NCBI GenBank assembly: GCA_000611775.1 | Contig: KK106983.1 | Coordinates: 4,392,808-4,456,807, forward strand | Length of the DNA: 64,000 nucleotides | Direction of reading: 5' to 3' | DNA from: Umbilicaria muhlenbergii | Lineage: Eukaryota; Ascomycota; Lecanoromycetes; Umbilicariales; Umbilicariaceae | Shown: positions 12,031 through 24,153 of the stretch, piece by piece | Layout of the letters: each line of letters opens with the position of its first letter | Numbering within the stretch: the stretch's first letter is position 1 | Notes under the pieces: model-generated | Told to the model about the DNA's origin: nothing | The model's database searches: none | What the model saw: the letters and a program-made list of their open reading frames with translations, nothing else | Program-made: the position numbers and the translations under genes

Positions 12031-13017
12031 CTACAACCCAAACAGCTCCTTCAGCTGCCGCATCGTGTCGTCTGGGTTGGCAACCGAATGTCCGATCGTC
12101 CTGCTATCCTCATAGATCTCATAGTCATTACCTCCCTTGTACGTCTTGTCCCCAAAGAAATGGATGGTCGTATAATCCACGCCCGGCCCACCTCCCGGAG
12201 GATTCTTCTCCGCGGCGACATGTTGCAGGCAGTAAGTTTTATCCCAGCCGGCGGGGAAGACATCGAAGGAGATTTGGCCGCCGATGGAGTATGTGAGGCC
12301 TAGGTGGCCAAACTTTTCTTTCAGCACGGCGACGAATTTTTCGCGGATCTTGTGTACTTTGTCGTAGGCTTCGTATTCATTGCGTTCTTGGATGCTGGCG
12401 TTGCGGCCTACGGGGGAGATGTTGACCATGCCGTTTCTGTGTGTCGCCGAATCCAGTCAGCCAATGCGTTGCAGTCACTGTGGCACAGGGGGTCCCATGA
12501 CGCCAAGTGTCTTCAAACTGAGAAGTCATACCTGAACTCGATGAACGTTCCCCTCTTCACGGGACAGTCGATGCCTGCAATGTACACCAGACAGAAGTTC
12601 ACCAACTCTTTATAGTTATCTTCGCCCAACCATTTGATGAAGCTGTGGCTCGCCACCGGTACTCCCATACGGTACGCCGTGAGCCCATTTTCAGCGAAGC
12701 AGAAGTCGAACAGGGACGTCACTGGAATTGACGGCGTGCCGAGTTGTTCCTGTTGCTTGATGAAGTCGGACCCTCCGACGAAGCCAATGGCACATTTGTG
12801 ACGCAGAGCAGAGAGGAGTTGGAGCATCTCAGGGGTGACGGTCTAAAATAAATGCGAGTTAGCCCCTGCTCGAGGTATAGAGTTCAAAGAGAGGAGGTGG
12901 AGAAGGGTGGCTTACACCTCTGGCGGCTGTGAGGGTGCCATCAACGTCGAAGAGACAAATGGTGTTCTTGACAGGCCTCTGGTCGAGAGGAGGGTAAACA
13001 CTCGCTGCTTCGGCCAT
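12031..13017 (-). CDS. SEC53: Phosphomannomutase (Sec53/PMM)
   Basis: Interconverts mannose-6-phosphate and mannose-1-phosphate, feeding GDP-mannose for N- and O-glycosylation, GPI anchors and cell-wall mannan; cytosolic. Exons 12916-13017, 12532-12842 and 12031-12436 encode 272 residues. The HAD catalytic motif FDVDGTLT has its nucleophile at Asp24 and acid/base at Asp26. Next come [20 protein letters not shown] and [15 protein letters not shown], then the mannose-binding cap ([15 protein letters not shown]) and the C-terminal [19 protein letters not shown] and [18 protein letters not shown]. Introns are phase 0 and phase 2 with GTAAGC and GTATGA donors. ATG 13017 is preferred over longer readings because it precedes the normal short leader. 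Confidence 0.96.
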
Positions 13018-13669
13018 GATTGCGGTGGTGTGAGAGCGTCTGACAGATATTCTATGTGACTCGGGAGACTTTGAAGTCCGAAGATGGGATGGAAAAGGGC
13101 AGCAGCAAGGGATGGTCAATGTTGGAGGCTTATGGAGGTAGCTCACCCCAGTTTACTCGTAGGTGTCCTTTATGTTCCGAACCCTGAAAGCTCATCGGGA
13201 GCCAAAGCTCAAGGGACTCTAGCGTGACTAGCTCCAGGGACAGGTCTTAGCGAGCATTAGGGGCAGCCCTACAGGTGCCAGGAAATCAGGTCCTTAATCC
13301 AACTACAATCAGAGTTGGCATGGTTAATGTCCCAGTCAGCAGAGTCCTATGTTCCTATTATGTCTCATTACTGGTGCTTGTTGTGTGACGTGCTTGTGTA
13401 CTAACTTACGTTGCCATTATATTAATAATATTGTCGACTGTTGGTTCAGTAGGAAAAGCTTTTGACGGTAACGCTAACTTCTTCTTCGGTTTGAACCGGT
13501 TTGAACGTTCCATGCTGCGCTTCTGGATCGTACTGTTCTGGCACAATTGTCTTTGTGATGAGAGGTTAACAGTGGGGTAACTCGCCACGGGTACTGATAA
13601 AAAACTCCTTGAACCCTCATCCACTCCCATTTCTGAGCATTCAAAGTACTTGCAATTCGACACAGTGTC
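13018..13669. other. Intergenic
   Basis: Promoter side of the phosphomannomutase gene and 5' flank of the decayed gene at 13670. Nothing specific recognised. Confidence 0.5.
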
Positions 13670-16249
13670 ATGGACGCCTCCACTATTGCTGCTATAACTG
13701 CGCTGGCCATAGCCGTGCTCCCACTGCTAGTCGCCTCAGCCCAAGCAGGAAGTACAGCAGTACCTAAGCAGTGGGCAATTAATTCGTATTTATAACAGTG
13801 TCGTCTATGGACCGATGCCCGGACAAGGACGCCGGGTCTGGAGCATGCGCCAGTTCCGCTTCAGGGGGGGTCTACTCAATCCCACATATATCTCTCCCGG
13901 CAGACTATTGGCCTTCCGCCTCCCCATTTACGCCGTCCTATGCATGCGGAGAAGATTTCCTTCCAGATCTTCAGCAGACCTCAGAAAGTAGTCAAGTGTT
14001 CAATAAGCTTACTATGCGGATCCGAAAAGCGCTTCGACGATAGGCTGATAATGTTTCACAGAGCTCTGCCGGAGAAGCTAGTTGGGTCTCGTTCTGCAGA
14101 ACAGTACAACGCTCCTGCTACAATTCTCTAGTGTACGAGATGGTGGAGGGGAATGCTGATCGATGTCCGGTTGATCTTCCTGTAGTACCAATGCAGGTCT
14201 CCATGAGGGACATCGTGATGATGGGCTTCATGGCTGGTATGGAATGCACAGGCACCAGCTTTGAGATGCAGGGGTTTGCAGGAATACTAACCAGTGCGGA
14301 ACATCCCATCCTCGGCGATTTTCTTCATTTCGTTCCTCGAAGACGCCGCGGGGTGCAATGGTATCCTGGCGGCAGAATTCAGACTAGTTGGAGGGAGAGG
14401 ACGTGGAACGTCTGCACAGTTGCGGACCGGGCATATTCCACTCTTGAAAGGAAGCGAGTTCGAGATCGCGAACCGCCGTGGCGCAGAATAGGGAAAGCGT
14501 TTTACGAGGAGGGAGTCACAGTTCCAGGAAGCGTGCCAATTCCAGGTCCAGCTCCGTGGTCGCCACCCTCAAGCAGTGGTGTGTCGCGGCGGCGAGGAGC
14601 CTATGCGTTTACTCGAGGTAATATTCCGCATTCGAAAATGCAAATCGCCGCCCATGGAAGGGAGGGAATACCATCACTAAGCACGATGAGACTCCTCGGT
14701 CAGAGCTATCCGATGGGTTGCCTAGAGGACCGCATGATGGAGAGTGGTCGTTTGCTACCGAAAGACCGAGATCATTGAGAAACGAAGATACAGCTAATAT
14801 CCCAGCAGAGGGTGCTGAAGAGCCCTTTGACATGCTTCCTGGTGAAAGTCGCTGGTATCAACCTTTTCAATCATGTTGCTCGCATTGGCTGAGCTGGATA
14901 GTACCAGGCAAGAAGCCCAAACAATTCTACTCGCCCAGGTCTACACAAAGACAGCCAGCCCTGGCCCTCTTCACAGTAGGCGGTAACCAGCAGCACAGCT
15001 GGTCATTACCGTTAACAGTGGGTGTACGGCCAGGTAATAGGAATTTTTCACGAAATTCTTTACCACACTCTACAGGATCGAATGCGCCTACCAGGTATCC
15101 ACCTTTTCCAGAGTCTCGACCTTTCCCAGCGTCCCCACCTTTTCAGAAGTGCGCAACACAATAAGCCAAGCCGCAACTGTTTCGTCAGATGGCCTCACTC
15201 CTGGCCGGTGGGCAGCTGCGCAGGCTAAACAGGAAGCCCGCAGCGAAAAGGTTACGCAAGAAGCTAGAGATCAGGAAGCGGTGGACAGTCTTCTACCATT
15301 TAGACAAGCAAAGTCAACCGAACTATTAACATGGCCCGAACACGAGGTGAACGAGGACGCAGAATCTGCTGGCCATTATTCAGACTCGGCAAAACAGGAA
15401 GCGGATGAAAGCCAACAAGAGAAAGAACGTGAACGTGCACGCCAGGTACATGACACGGCCTGGAGTGATTCAGTATTTATACGATCGAACCATTTTCTCT
15501 CCTGGTACTGGGTATGCTAGATGGATACCATACCAGGGTATTGGGCCACACCATGGAAGTATGATTTCGATACCGAGGTCTGCATCGGCGCCATCGCCGT
15601 CATTTTGGAAGGTCTCCTGGGTTTCACCGATGGTGAGACTCTCAAGTATACTCCCCACCTCAGCCCCGTTTGGAAGCCATACTGGGATTGGATGTACGAG
15701 GGGAAGACGACCTTTCCAAACTACTCGGTCAACGCACGTAATGGCGTTGTTGTCGCCAGGAAATATGGCGTGGCCAAGTTGAAAGTGTTCGCCCTGCCCA
15801 TCCCTCCGATCGAGCTGAATACCTCCTACGACTACCAAGTCCAACGCCACCCGGCAAAGGATTTTGATGCCGATTACGACCGGACGGAGGAACTCATGTC
15901 GATCGATAGCTGGCTGTCGTTGGCGGGCCGGCTGCCTGAGATTGCGGACGGGCGTAGCAAGCTGGTTCGGACGACGCCGGCCTTGATCGAGATGCTGATG
16001 GCGAACTTTGAGGACGACTTTCGGGACGTTGATCTCAGTGCCAGCGAAGGCGGTTTGCAGTTACTGCAGGACATCTTGGCCAAACTCATGGATGTGTTGG
16101 AAGATGAAGGGCTGTCGCAGGCGGAGCAACTATTTACCCTCGTGGCGATGTTGCGGACAGCCAAGACCGCGCTCTGTATTGCCCTCGGTGCAGACACACA
16201 GATAGTTGACAATATTCTTCAGAGAGATGCTCAGGTATATTTTGTATAG
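13670..16249 (+). pseudogene. Decayed copy of a large uncharacterised fungal protein family
   Basis: Successive blocks of one recognisable protein appear in order but in changing frames. ATG 13670 begins MDASTIAAITALAIAVLPLL, a hydrophobic leader, ending at a stop near 13795. NSVVYGPMPGQGRRVW follows in a second frame, and VYSIPHISLPADYWPS in a third after a run of seven G. After an in-frame stop come GEASWVSFCRTVQRSCYNSL and CPVDLPVVPMQVSMRDIVMM (about 14071-14400). A charged Gln/Glu-rich stretch lies at 15149-15460 in another frame, GVIQYLYDRTIFSPGTGYAR in another (about 15450), and finally the 15521-16249 frame with DFDTEVCIGAIAVILEGLLG and YTPHLSPVWKPYWDWMYEG. From memory these blocks belong to a large conserved hypothetical family of filamentous ascomycetes, of unknown function. 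At least four frame changes exclude a working gene unless the sequence is faulty. Confidence 0.65.
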
Positions 16250-16276
16250 ATATTTTGTACAGATATTTTGTACAGA
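16238..16276. repeat. 13-bp tandem repeat, three copies
   Basis: TATTTTGTAYAGA three times back to back, overlapping the stop of the last frame of the decayed gene. Confidence 0.85.
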
Positions 16277-17385
16277 GATATGACTAGAGAATCACTCCTA
16301 TCCCTGGGGATCGTTGCATCTTGTACTGTTATCGATCGGATGACAGGCGGCGTTTTGTAAAGACTTAGGTTGTGTTTAGAGGATGAGAGTTCAACCTTCT
16401 CTCTCGAAGTACCCCAATATTTGGAGTGGGTCTGATTGCCATGCTGCATCGAGGTCTCGATTCGAGCGAGGCTGTTTTTTGTCCCTGTGAAGAATGTCCT
16501 TGGGAGTTCCCAAATCACAAGGCCTTTCTTTCATCGACAAAGCATATCTCGATTGAGTTAGCGATCGAGGTTCATTGGTAGTTCAACTGCAATGCTAATC
16601 TGTGGGACGGATTTAAGAATGGAGATAGAGTGGTCTTAGCGAAGGTAAGCTTCAAGCAAAGCAACTTGACATCCGGGGTCCGGGTGGACTATCGATCCCA
16701 ACGGAGCGGACAAAAGCGGGCCCACCGCAGCCCACGGGATTCTCAGCGGTTTAAGCATAAGAGCGCTGAGCGTGTTGGGCACGAGTTTCATGAAGCATGG
16801 ATGGGCATTGGGGAATGGGCATTGGGGAATGGGCATTGGGGAATGGGCATGCGATGAGACGGTGCGATGATGCGATGATGCGATTCGTGCCGGACCGGCT
16901 GCTGGAGGATGAAGGATGGAGAACAGGAGTGGCAGGATGACTGACGGCCCGCGCTGTGGCTCGGAAGCTCGGTATAACCGTGATCCGGGCCCAGATTGCG
17001 CTCGGATAGACTGCTGCGGCGGCAGAGGGTGAGTCAACGGCACGCGAACAAAGAGCCGCCATTGGCTGCTACCGGCACAACTTTGGCCCGTACATTTCTC
17101 GAGGCCTGCACCGCGCGATCCAAGCCGTCATTGCTGTTCATCTGCTCCCCGTTGTGCTGCTCTCCTATCCCGTTCCGTGCGCTTGTGCTGACGCCCAGTC
17201 ACTGCCAGCGGAGGCAATAATACTACTTAAGTCTCAGGCCATCGCTTGTGCTGTGCTTGATTCTCTGTTCGCCTCCCCTTCCATCATAGCCCTAGTGTGC
17301 ACCCCGCAGTGCCACATAACCTTCGTGATCCTCCATCCTGCTCCTCCCTCCGCACACGCCACTCCTACCGGCATCATCGGCGCCG
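16250..17385. other. Intergenic with short tandem repeats
   Basis: 5' region of the MFS exporter gene. Carries the 14-bp repeat at 16803-16844 and a GATGATGC-type repeat just after it. No gene recognised. Confidence 0.5.
16803..16844. repeat. GGGCATTGGGGAAT tandem repeat, three perfect copies
   Basis: Three perfect 14-bp units followed by a partial GGGCAT. Confidence 0.9.
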
Positions 17386-19428
17386 ATGAAGTTCCCCAAG
17401 ATGCTCGGATCAAAGGGTCCTGCCGCCTCTGACATGGAAATGGACACCTCGCGGACAACGACCGCCGTGCCTAGCCTGAGCCCATCCGACAATCATATGG
17501 AAAAAGAGGCTGCCCTGGCATCTTCCAAACCGCCATCCACCAATGACCACAGCCCAGTGCGCCCTGGGACCGGCGAGAAGACCATCGAGACAACACCGGT
17601 AGAAGAGGCCGAAGCGCTGGACAAACTATCGGACGAGATAGAATATCCCACTGGCTCCAAGCTTGCCATCATCACTCTTGCCTTGTGTCTTTCCGTTTTT
17701 CTTGTAGCCCTGGTTCGTATCCCCTAAACACTGCCGTCCCGATTCAGTGCCCCCTTGGTATGGTGAAGCACTTTGAGCTCTGAAAACTGATTCTATCAAA
17801 GGATAATACCATCATCGCAACTGCCATTCCTCGAATCACGGATCAGTTCCACGCACTTGGAGACGTTGGCTGGTACGGTTCTGCATATATGGTACGACCT
17901 TGTGCGAGACTATCAAGATAGCACGATTACTGACACGGCGAAAACAGTTGACGACTGCATCCTTCCAATTATTGTTCGGCAAATTTTACACCTTCTTCAG
18001 CATCAAATGGTACGCTCTCCTCGAAACCAGCACTTCCGATCCCAAGCTGACAGAATATAAGGGTGTACCTGGCAGCCATTGCCATCTTCGAACTCGGGTC
18101 GCTCATTTGCGGTGTGGCACCAACATCCGTGGCTCTCATCGTTGGCCGTGCCATCGCTGGTCTTGGATCCGCCGGTATCTTCTCAGGAGCACTGGTGATC
18201 GTTGCATATACGGTACCCCTCGTCAAGCGTCCAATCTACACCGGCGTGATCGGAGCCATGTACGGTATTGCCTCTGTTGCTGGACCTCTGATGGGCGGTG
18301 CTTTCACAGACAAAGTATCCTGGAGGTGGTGTATGTTTTCCCTTGCCCGAGGAACGTTTGAAAGCCTGTAACTGATTGGTCTCAACAGGCTTTTACATCA
18401 ATCTACCGATCGGTGCCGTGACATTCCTTGTCATCGTCCTCTTCTTCAAGTCTCCGGCACGGAAGAATGAAAAGTCTGTTGGAATGCAATCGCGCTTGAA
18501 ACAACTGGATCCGATTGGCACAGCTATCTTCATCCCAGCCATCGTCTGCCTCCTGCTCGCCCTGCAATGGGGAGGTAGCAAGTATGCGTGGAAAGATGGT
18601 CGAATCATCGCTCTATTTATCGTCTTCGGGATCCTCATCATCACTTTCATCGGAATTCAGTTCTGGCAGCAGGAGAATGCGACCGTGCCACCTCGCATCC
18701 TGAAGAACCGTAGTATGGCGGGTGGACTTTGGTTCTCCTTCTGCATCGGCGGGGCATTTTTTGTGCTGGTCTACTACCTCCCCATCTGGTTCCAAGCCAT
18801 CAAGGGCACCACGGCCACGGAGTCGGGAATCCGGAACCTACCTATGATCATGGGTCTCGTCATCATGTCCGTACTCGCCGGCGTCCTCGTCACCAAATTA
18901 GGCTACTACACCCCCTTGATGATCGCCTCGTCCATCTTCACGGCCGTGGGCGCGGGCCTCCTGTCGACGTTCAAAGTCGACACCGGCCACGCGGCCTGGA
19001 TCGGCTACCAGATCATCTTCGGCTTCGGCATGGGCTTCGGCATGCAACAGACGCTGATCGCGGCTCAGACGGTCCTCCACATCGACGACATCCCCGTCGG
19101 CACCTCCGTCGTCATGTTCACCCAGACCCTCGGCGGCGCCCTCTTCATCTCGGTCGCCCAGAACATCTTCACCAACCGGCTCCTGTCGAACCTGGCCGCG
19201 AGCGTGCCGGACGTCGATCCGCGCATCGTGCTCAGTACGGGGGCGACGAGTTTGGCGAAAGCGATCGGGGCCAAGGATCTGGCGCAGGTGCTGGTGGCGT
19301 ACAATAGCGCCATCATGCAGACGTGGTATGTTTCGGTTGCGATGGCGAGTTTGACGATTATCGGGTCGTTGAGTATGGAGTGGAAGAGTGTGAAGGGGAA
19401 GAAAATCGAAGCGGTGGGCGGCGCATAA
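17386..19428 (+). CDS. MFS drug/toxin exporter, DHA2-type with 14 membrane spans
   Basis: Five exons (17386-17712, 17802-17891, 17948-18009, 18062-18330, 18389-19428) encode 595 residues. A hydrophilic N-terminal tail of about 95 residues precedes the first span ([18 protein letters not shown]). Family motifs follow: [17 protein letters not shown] in span 1 and its loop, [16 protein letters not shown] for the motif A region, and [16 protein letters not shown], the antiporter motif C, followed by [13 protein letters not shown]. Proton-driven exporters of this class sit in the plasma membrane and expel drugs, antifungals or self-made metabolites. No biosynthetic genes adjoin it, so the substrate cannot be inferred. 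All four introns are short GT..AG and restore frame. Confidence 0.92.
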
Positions 19429-20373
19429 ACTCGGTTTCAACGACGCATCTTTCTGTTTTCTCTCTCTCTCTCTCCTTATCGGAAGACATTTCATCCTTGA
19501 AGGAGTCCCGGAGTCGGGGGGGGTTATGTGGATAGACTGAGCACGACGACGGACTTGGACCTAGAGGCTGGTGCATATTCTCCTCCGGCGTTTTTCGCGT
19601 TTTTCGACTACATCTAGCGGTTCGGGATACCCTCTTCTTTTTGTACTATTGGCGGGTTCTTCTTCCCCTCTCATCGCATCGGCAGTCTTTTTCCGGGGGA
19701 AGATAGGGGTGTATTTGGAAAGAGTTCTATGTGGTGTGGATAGAATAGCATCTATATATCTGAGTTAATATAACGCAATCTGATCTGTCTGTGGGGAGAT
19801 CACACATCATGGGGCACAATGTGAGAGGCACTGGTTCTGAGGCGTGTCTCGGGGGGTTTTATGCTACTGGAGGGTTTGTTGGAGGTGGTAACTCCTGGTC
19901 AATACTGCGTAAAAACTCTTTAACCCTATTTTAAGACTTGTTAGCAGTTGTAACATGTAGGACATGCATCCTGTGGACAGACGCAGCACCTTTTCCGGGT
20001 CACTCAAGCATTGCTAACGATCACCGGATAAACATCAACCAAACATCGACGAGCAGTTGGAGTCAAATTTTTTCTCTCCCCCGTGGAATCACACCATATC
20101 ATCGCCATGATCGAAGCCAAATACACAAGTACTTGCTACAAGGAAGCGTACGAAGTAATCTCACACTTTCCGAACCAACCACACTTCCATGCTTGCACGC
20201 TCGCTCGCTGGGTGTCGACAATCAACAAGCACCGAAACACCAAAACACCAAATCACCACCAACAGCTCCCGTGTCCACTCCACGGACAAAGACCACTTCG
20301 CTTCGTACATCCAAAAAGAAACACCCCCCCTCCCCCACATCATCATCACCCCCTCACCACTCCCTCACCACTC
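19429..20373. other. Intergenic between convergent genes
   Basis: 3' flanks of the exporter and the WW-PhoD gene. A CT dinucleotide run lies at about 19458-19473. No gene recognised. Confidence 0.5.
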
Positions 20374-23300
20374 TCACCGGCCAAACTCCAAACTCGGCAC
20401 CACAACGGGCCCATACTTACTAACGCCGCCATACCCCCCCTCGCCCTGGACCATAAAATCCGCCGCCAAACTCAACCTCCCCCCGCCCCTCCTCATATCC
20501 GTCGCGCCGAAACTGCCCCGCACGACCTCCGGGTCATAGCACACAACAGCCACATAATTCCTCCTCCCCATCAAGCGCTTCTGCTCGCGGGGGCGGCCGT
20601 CGGCTTCGGTCTGGAAGATCTCCATCATGTCCTCCTTGGTGTCGGACGGCTGGTTCGTCGAGCGGTGGCCGTTGGCGGGGACGTACAAAGGTTTGTTGTT
20701 GTGCAGCAGCTTGAGCACGTACGAGGGCGGAGGGGTGTTGACGACCGAGGATGAGATCAGTTGGTACATTGTTTTGTGGTCGGAGGGGTGGGTGGGGTCG
20801 TGGACGAGGCCGGCGCCGCAGCAGTCGACGGCGCCGGAGAGGAAGGTCATGCGGATGGATTTCTGGTGCGCGATGCCTTGCAGGGTGCGGATGAGGTAGG
20901 TGCGCTCGAGGTCCTGGGGGGNNNNNAGCACAGAAGACTACTTTTGGGGGGGGGGGATTGGAGGAGGAGGAAGTGGAAATCGGCTCACCTTGGATTCGTG
21001 CGTCCACATGTCGCGGAGCTCCTCGAGCATGTCGATGTCCCCGAAGGGACTCAGGATGCCGCCCATGAGACCGGACTTGCCCACCGCTTTCTTGACCGAT
21101 TCGAAACCGGACCCGACCACGCCTTTCGCGCCGACGATGCCGGCGACGGAGCTGGTCACTTTTCCCACTACGTTGTATGCGCCAGTCACGGCCTTCTTGC
21201 CCGTAGCAACGGTGTGCGCGATCTGCTCGGCTGCCTCTAATCGCGGGTAGATGATTGGTACCGCGATCATCCAAATACAGTGCTGGACGCTTGGTGGTAG
21301 CATGGCGACCTTGGGAAAAAGACCTTGGTATGTCGGTCCTGCCATGACTTGGTGCTGATTTCTCTCAGAGCGGCAGTCCGGACCTACGACCACGACAGCG
21401 GGTCCCAGGTATTTGACGAAATGCCATCCCGTGCCGGTGATGGTGAAGATGTCGATGTCGGTGCTGACATTACGAAGGATTTCTAGGGTGGTATGGTGCT
21501 GGAAAAGCAAGTAATTCTCTATGCCGATCCGACCAATATTCTTGAACATATTAGAAAACTGCATGTATTCGGGGTATGAACCAAAGCCATCGAAACTATA
21601 TCAAAATTAGCTGTTACCATCTCTGGCACTGAACGCAACTCACATGTCGTGATCGTCTATTTGCAAGACATGGGGTATCTGGGCAAACGCCTCTCTAAGA
21701 AATGGCTGATCGAAATGACTAGTATAGTAATGAAAATAGGCATGCGAAACATCCTCTTCATGCTTAGCCGTCCACGGGGCGTTCTTTCTGTTCTCCTTGC
21801 CACTCATAGCAAGCCACTGTTTCAGCAATGGAATCTCCTTCCATAACCTGTCGGCATAGATCTGGTCACCCAGCCCTAGCTGCGTATGAAAGCCTCCGCA
21901 TTCGACGTGCTTCTGCATGATATCTTTCCACATATAGCCGATGCCGCCGAGACGTGATCGCTCGTTGGCATTTACGTTGAGTGAGAAATCATTGCCGGAC
22001 GTGGCGATGAAGCGCCAGCTGGTCTCATCGCGGCCCGCCACCAGAAATTCATAGCGTGTGCACCCCAGGTGAGAGGTGATGGCATAAGTCCATTTCGCAC
22101 CTCCACTTTCATCCATCTTCAAGTCGATGTCATATCGATAAAAGGTCCATCGCTGGTGGTGCGATATAGGGTTTGCTTTCAGCTGTCGCGGGTTGGGGGA
22201 AAGATCTACACTTTGATGGATATGTATCGTAGGGGGTTGTGGTGCATCAGTCACCAAAAGGATGGACCCCAACCACACGCCCCTTTCGAGATCCATGTTC
22301 GTGTACCTCAAATAGGGACCGAAGTAGACGCCGTTGGTTGGTGCAACCTTGTAGACATCTATTCCGCTACCAGGTGGTGGGCCGGAAAAGCCCGTGACAG
22401 TCGGCGTTGAGGGCATGAAACTCTCGGCATACCCTGGTGTGGAAGGCTGGAACCCGGGGGACGCTAGTGGCTTACCACTGTACGCACCGAAGCCGGGAGA
22501 AGCCAATGGGTGCCCGCCATATGAACTCGCGACTGGTGAAAGAGGCTCGTTGAGGTTCAGGGGTGTGGGTCCTTTTGGAAACTCCCACTGCGTAGACTGA
22601 GTCGGCAGATGAATGTAGTAGTATTGGCCGGAGTTAGGATCGAGGTGAGCGATCCACCCTTCGGGTAACGGTGGTGGAGAAGCAGGTCCAGCGCCCAAAG
22701 GCTCTGGGGTCGTATGTGCATATTGCTGAGATGTTGACACTGCGTTCTCGGGCCCTGGCTGAGGTGAGGGCCCACTTTGTCGTCGCTGTTCATTGGCGAA
22801 CGCCGGATGGCCAGGGATTGGCGTCTCTACGCGGGCAGCTGCAGTTGTTGCGGCAGCTGCACCAACGGCGGCGGCGGCGGCAACGCCTGCTGGTACAGCA
22901 CCTGGCCTGTGACCTTGTTTTTCGTTAGGATAGCCTTGCGCTGTAGTACCAGCCGCTCCACCTTGTGCAGCACTTGGGGAATAAGCCGGTGGGGGTGATG
23001 CTGTCACCTGCAATCGCTGAAAGTCTTGTTCAAGGGCTGATGGCCCTGATGACCGTCCCGCCGGGGTAGCTTGACGTCCTTGGGGGGAGGTTGGTGGTTG
23101 GGCCGATGGATGATGCGAAGGGTCTCCCACTCCTTGATACACTGTTGGAGGCCCGTGTGGTTGGTTACCAGGTAGTTCCGTAGGTGTCCAGGGCCGACGT
23201 GCAGGTTCTTGTTGCTGCTGCTGTCCAGCCGGTGTTTGCCCTCGAAGAGGCTGCGCGGGATACTGGTTTGCTCTCTGCGCTGCGGCAGCATTTTGAGCCT

Positions 23301-24153
23301 GCAAGCTTGTCAAAGTTGATGCACCCGCAATGCCTGCCGCCGCATATCGCGCCTCAATTCCTCCGCCTGGGAGTTCACCGGGTGGGATAATTGGAGTTTC
23401 GGGGGGTGGTGGGGATCCACGTTGCGCCCTCGTGGTCGATGTCGAAGCTGAGGAGCTCAATCGATTTACTGAGCCAACGTTCGGCACATTCAGGCCACCG
23501 GGCCCTGGCTCTTCTGGTGGGGGAAAGTACTGATGACGATAGTCCAAATAAGTGTTGGGCTCAGCCTGTTGTAGTGGTCGTGGATTCGGAGAAGATAGTT
23601 TGATTGGGTTCGGTTCTTGACGTGGCATCCGCTGGAACAGACCCTCTTTCTCAGGTGTGTCAGGGCCCGGAGAATCCGGCAAGGGCTTTGGTATATTTGC
23701 CCTCCGGTCAGCCAATCTTGACGACGGTACTTGCTGCTGACCCTCTCGCCCGTCTCGTGGTCGCAGTGCCGAAGGGTATTCAGGCGCATGGGTAGGTCTC
23801 TCATAGTCTGGAGAATCGGACCGTGGGGGAGTAGACGAGTCGTACGCTGGCGAAGCCCTGCCCGGGGCGAGGGCAGTCGGTTGGTCGGCGAATGTTACTC
23901 TCCCGCTTCGCCCGTTCGGAGCGCGCTGTTGAGTACGTTGCCGATCGTCCGGATAGGGCAACGGGGCGGGCGAGCTTGAAGCACCTTGAGGTAGCGAGAA
24001 GGCTGTTGGCGGCAGCAAGCCCGCTCGAGGTTCGGGAGATGTCGATTCTTGTTTGTAGATCCTCAAGGGTTCGACCGTGGGCGTTTTGGGGTCTGACGGC
24101 CGCTGCAGGAACATCTCATCATCGGGTTTGCCATATCGTCCTGTCGAGCTCAT
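20374..24153 (-). CDS. WW-domain PhoD-like metallophosphatase
   Basis: Exons 21644-24153, 20989-21595 and 20374-20913 encode 1218 residues. The first ~490 are disordered and Pro/Gln/Ser-rich. A complete WW domain follows at about 493-527 (LPEGWIAHLDPNSGQYYYIH, then TQSTQWEFP), with both signature Trp and the Pro. The PhoD-like calcineurin-fold region runs from about 640 to the end: GLGDQIYADRLWKEIPLL, QIDDHDIFDGFGSYPEY across intron 1, a Lys/Gly-rich insert (about 950-1010), and RMTFLSGAVDCCGAGLV before the end. PhoD enzymes cleave phosphodiesters or monoesters using metal-bound Asp/His. WW domains bind Pro-rich peptides, so targeting by protein contact is inferred. Intron 2 (20914-20988) contains a 5-N gap. 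An upstream ATG-less extension through a 12-bp repeat is not needed; ATG 24153 was chosen. Confidence 0.85.
20922..20926. other. Assembly gap (5 N) inside an intron
   Basis: Five unknown bases beside G-runs within the second intron of the WW-PhoD gene; coding sequence is not affected. Confidence 0.95.

Noticed and set aside
18729-19307. 192-codon Arg/His-rich frame
   Set aside because: Out-of-frame shadow of the MFS exporter exon; composition reflects GC-rich codons.
17386-24153. Possible biosynthetic gene cluster around the MFS exporter
   Set aside because: No synthase, tailoring enzyme or pathway regulator adjoins it; the neighbours are a gene relic and a phosphatase.
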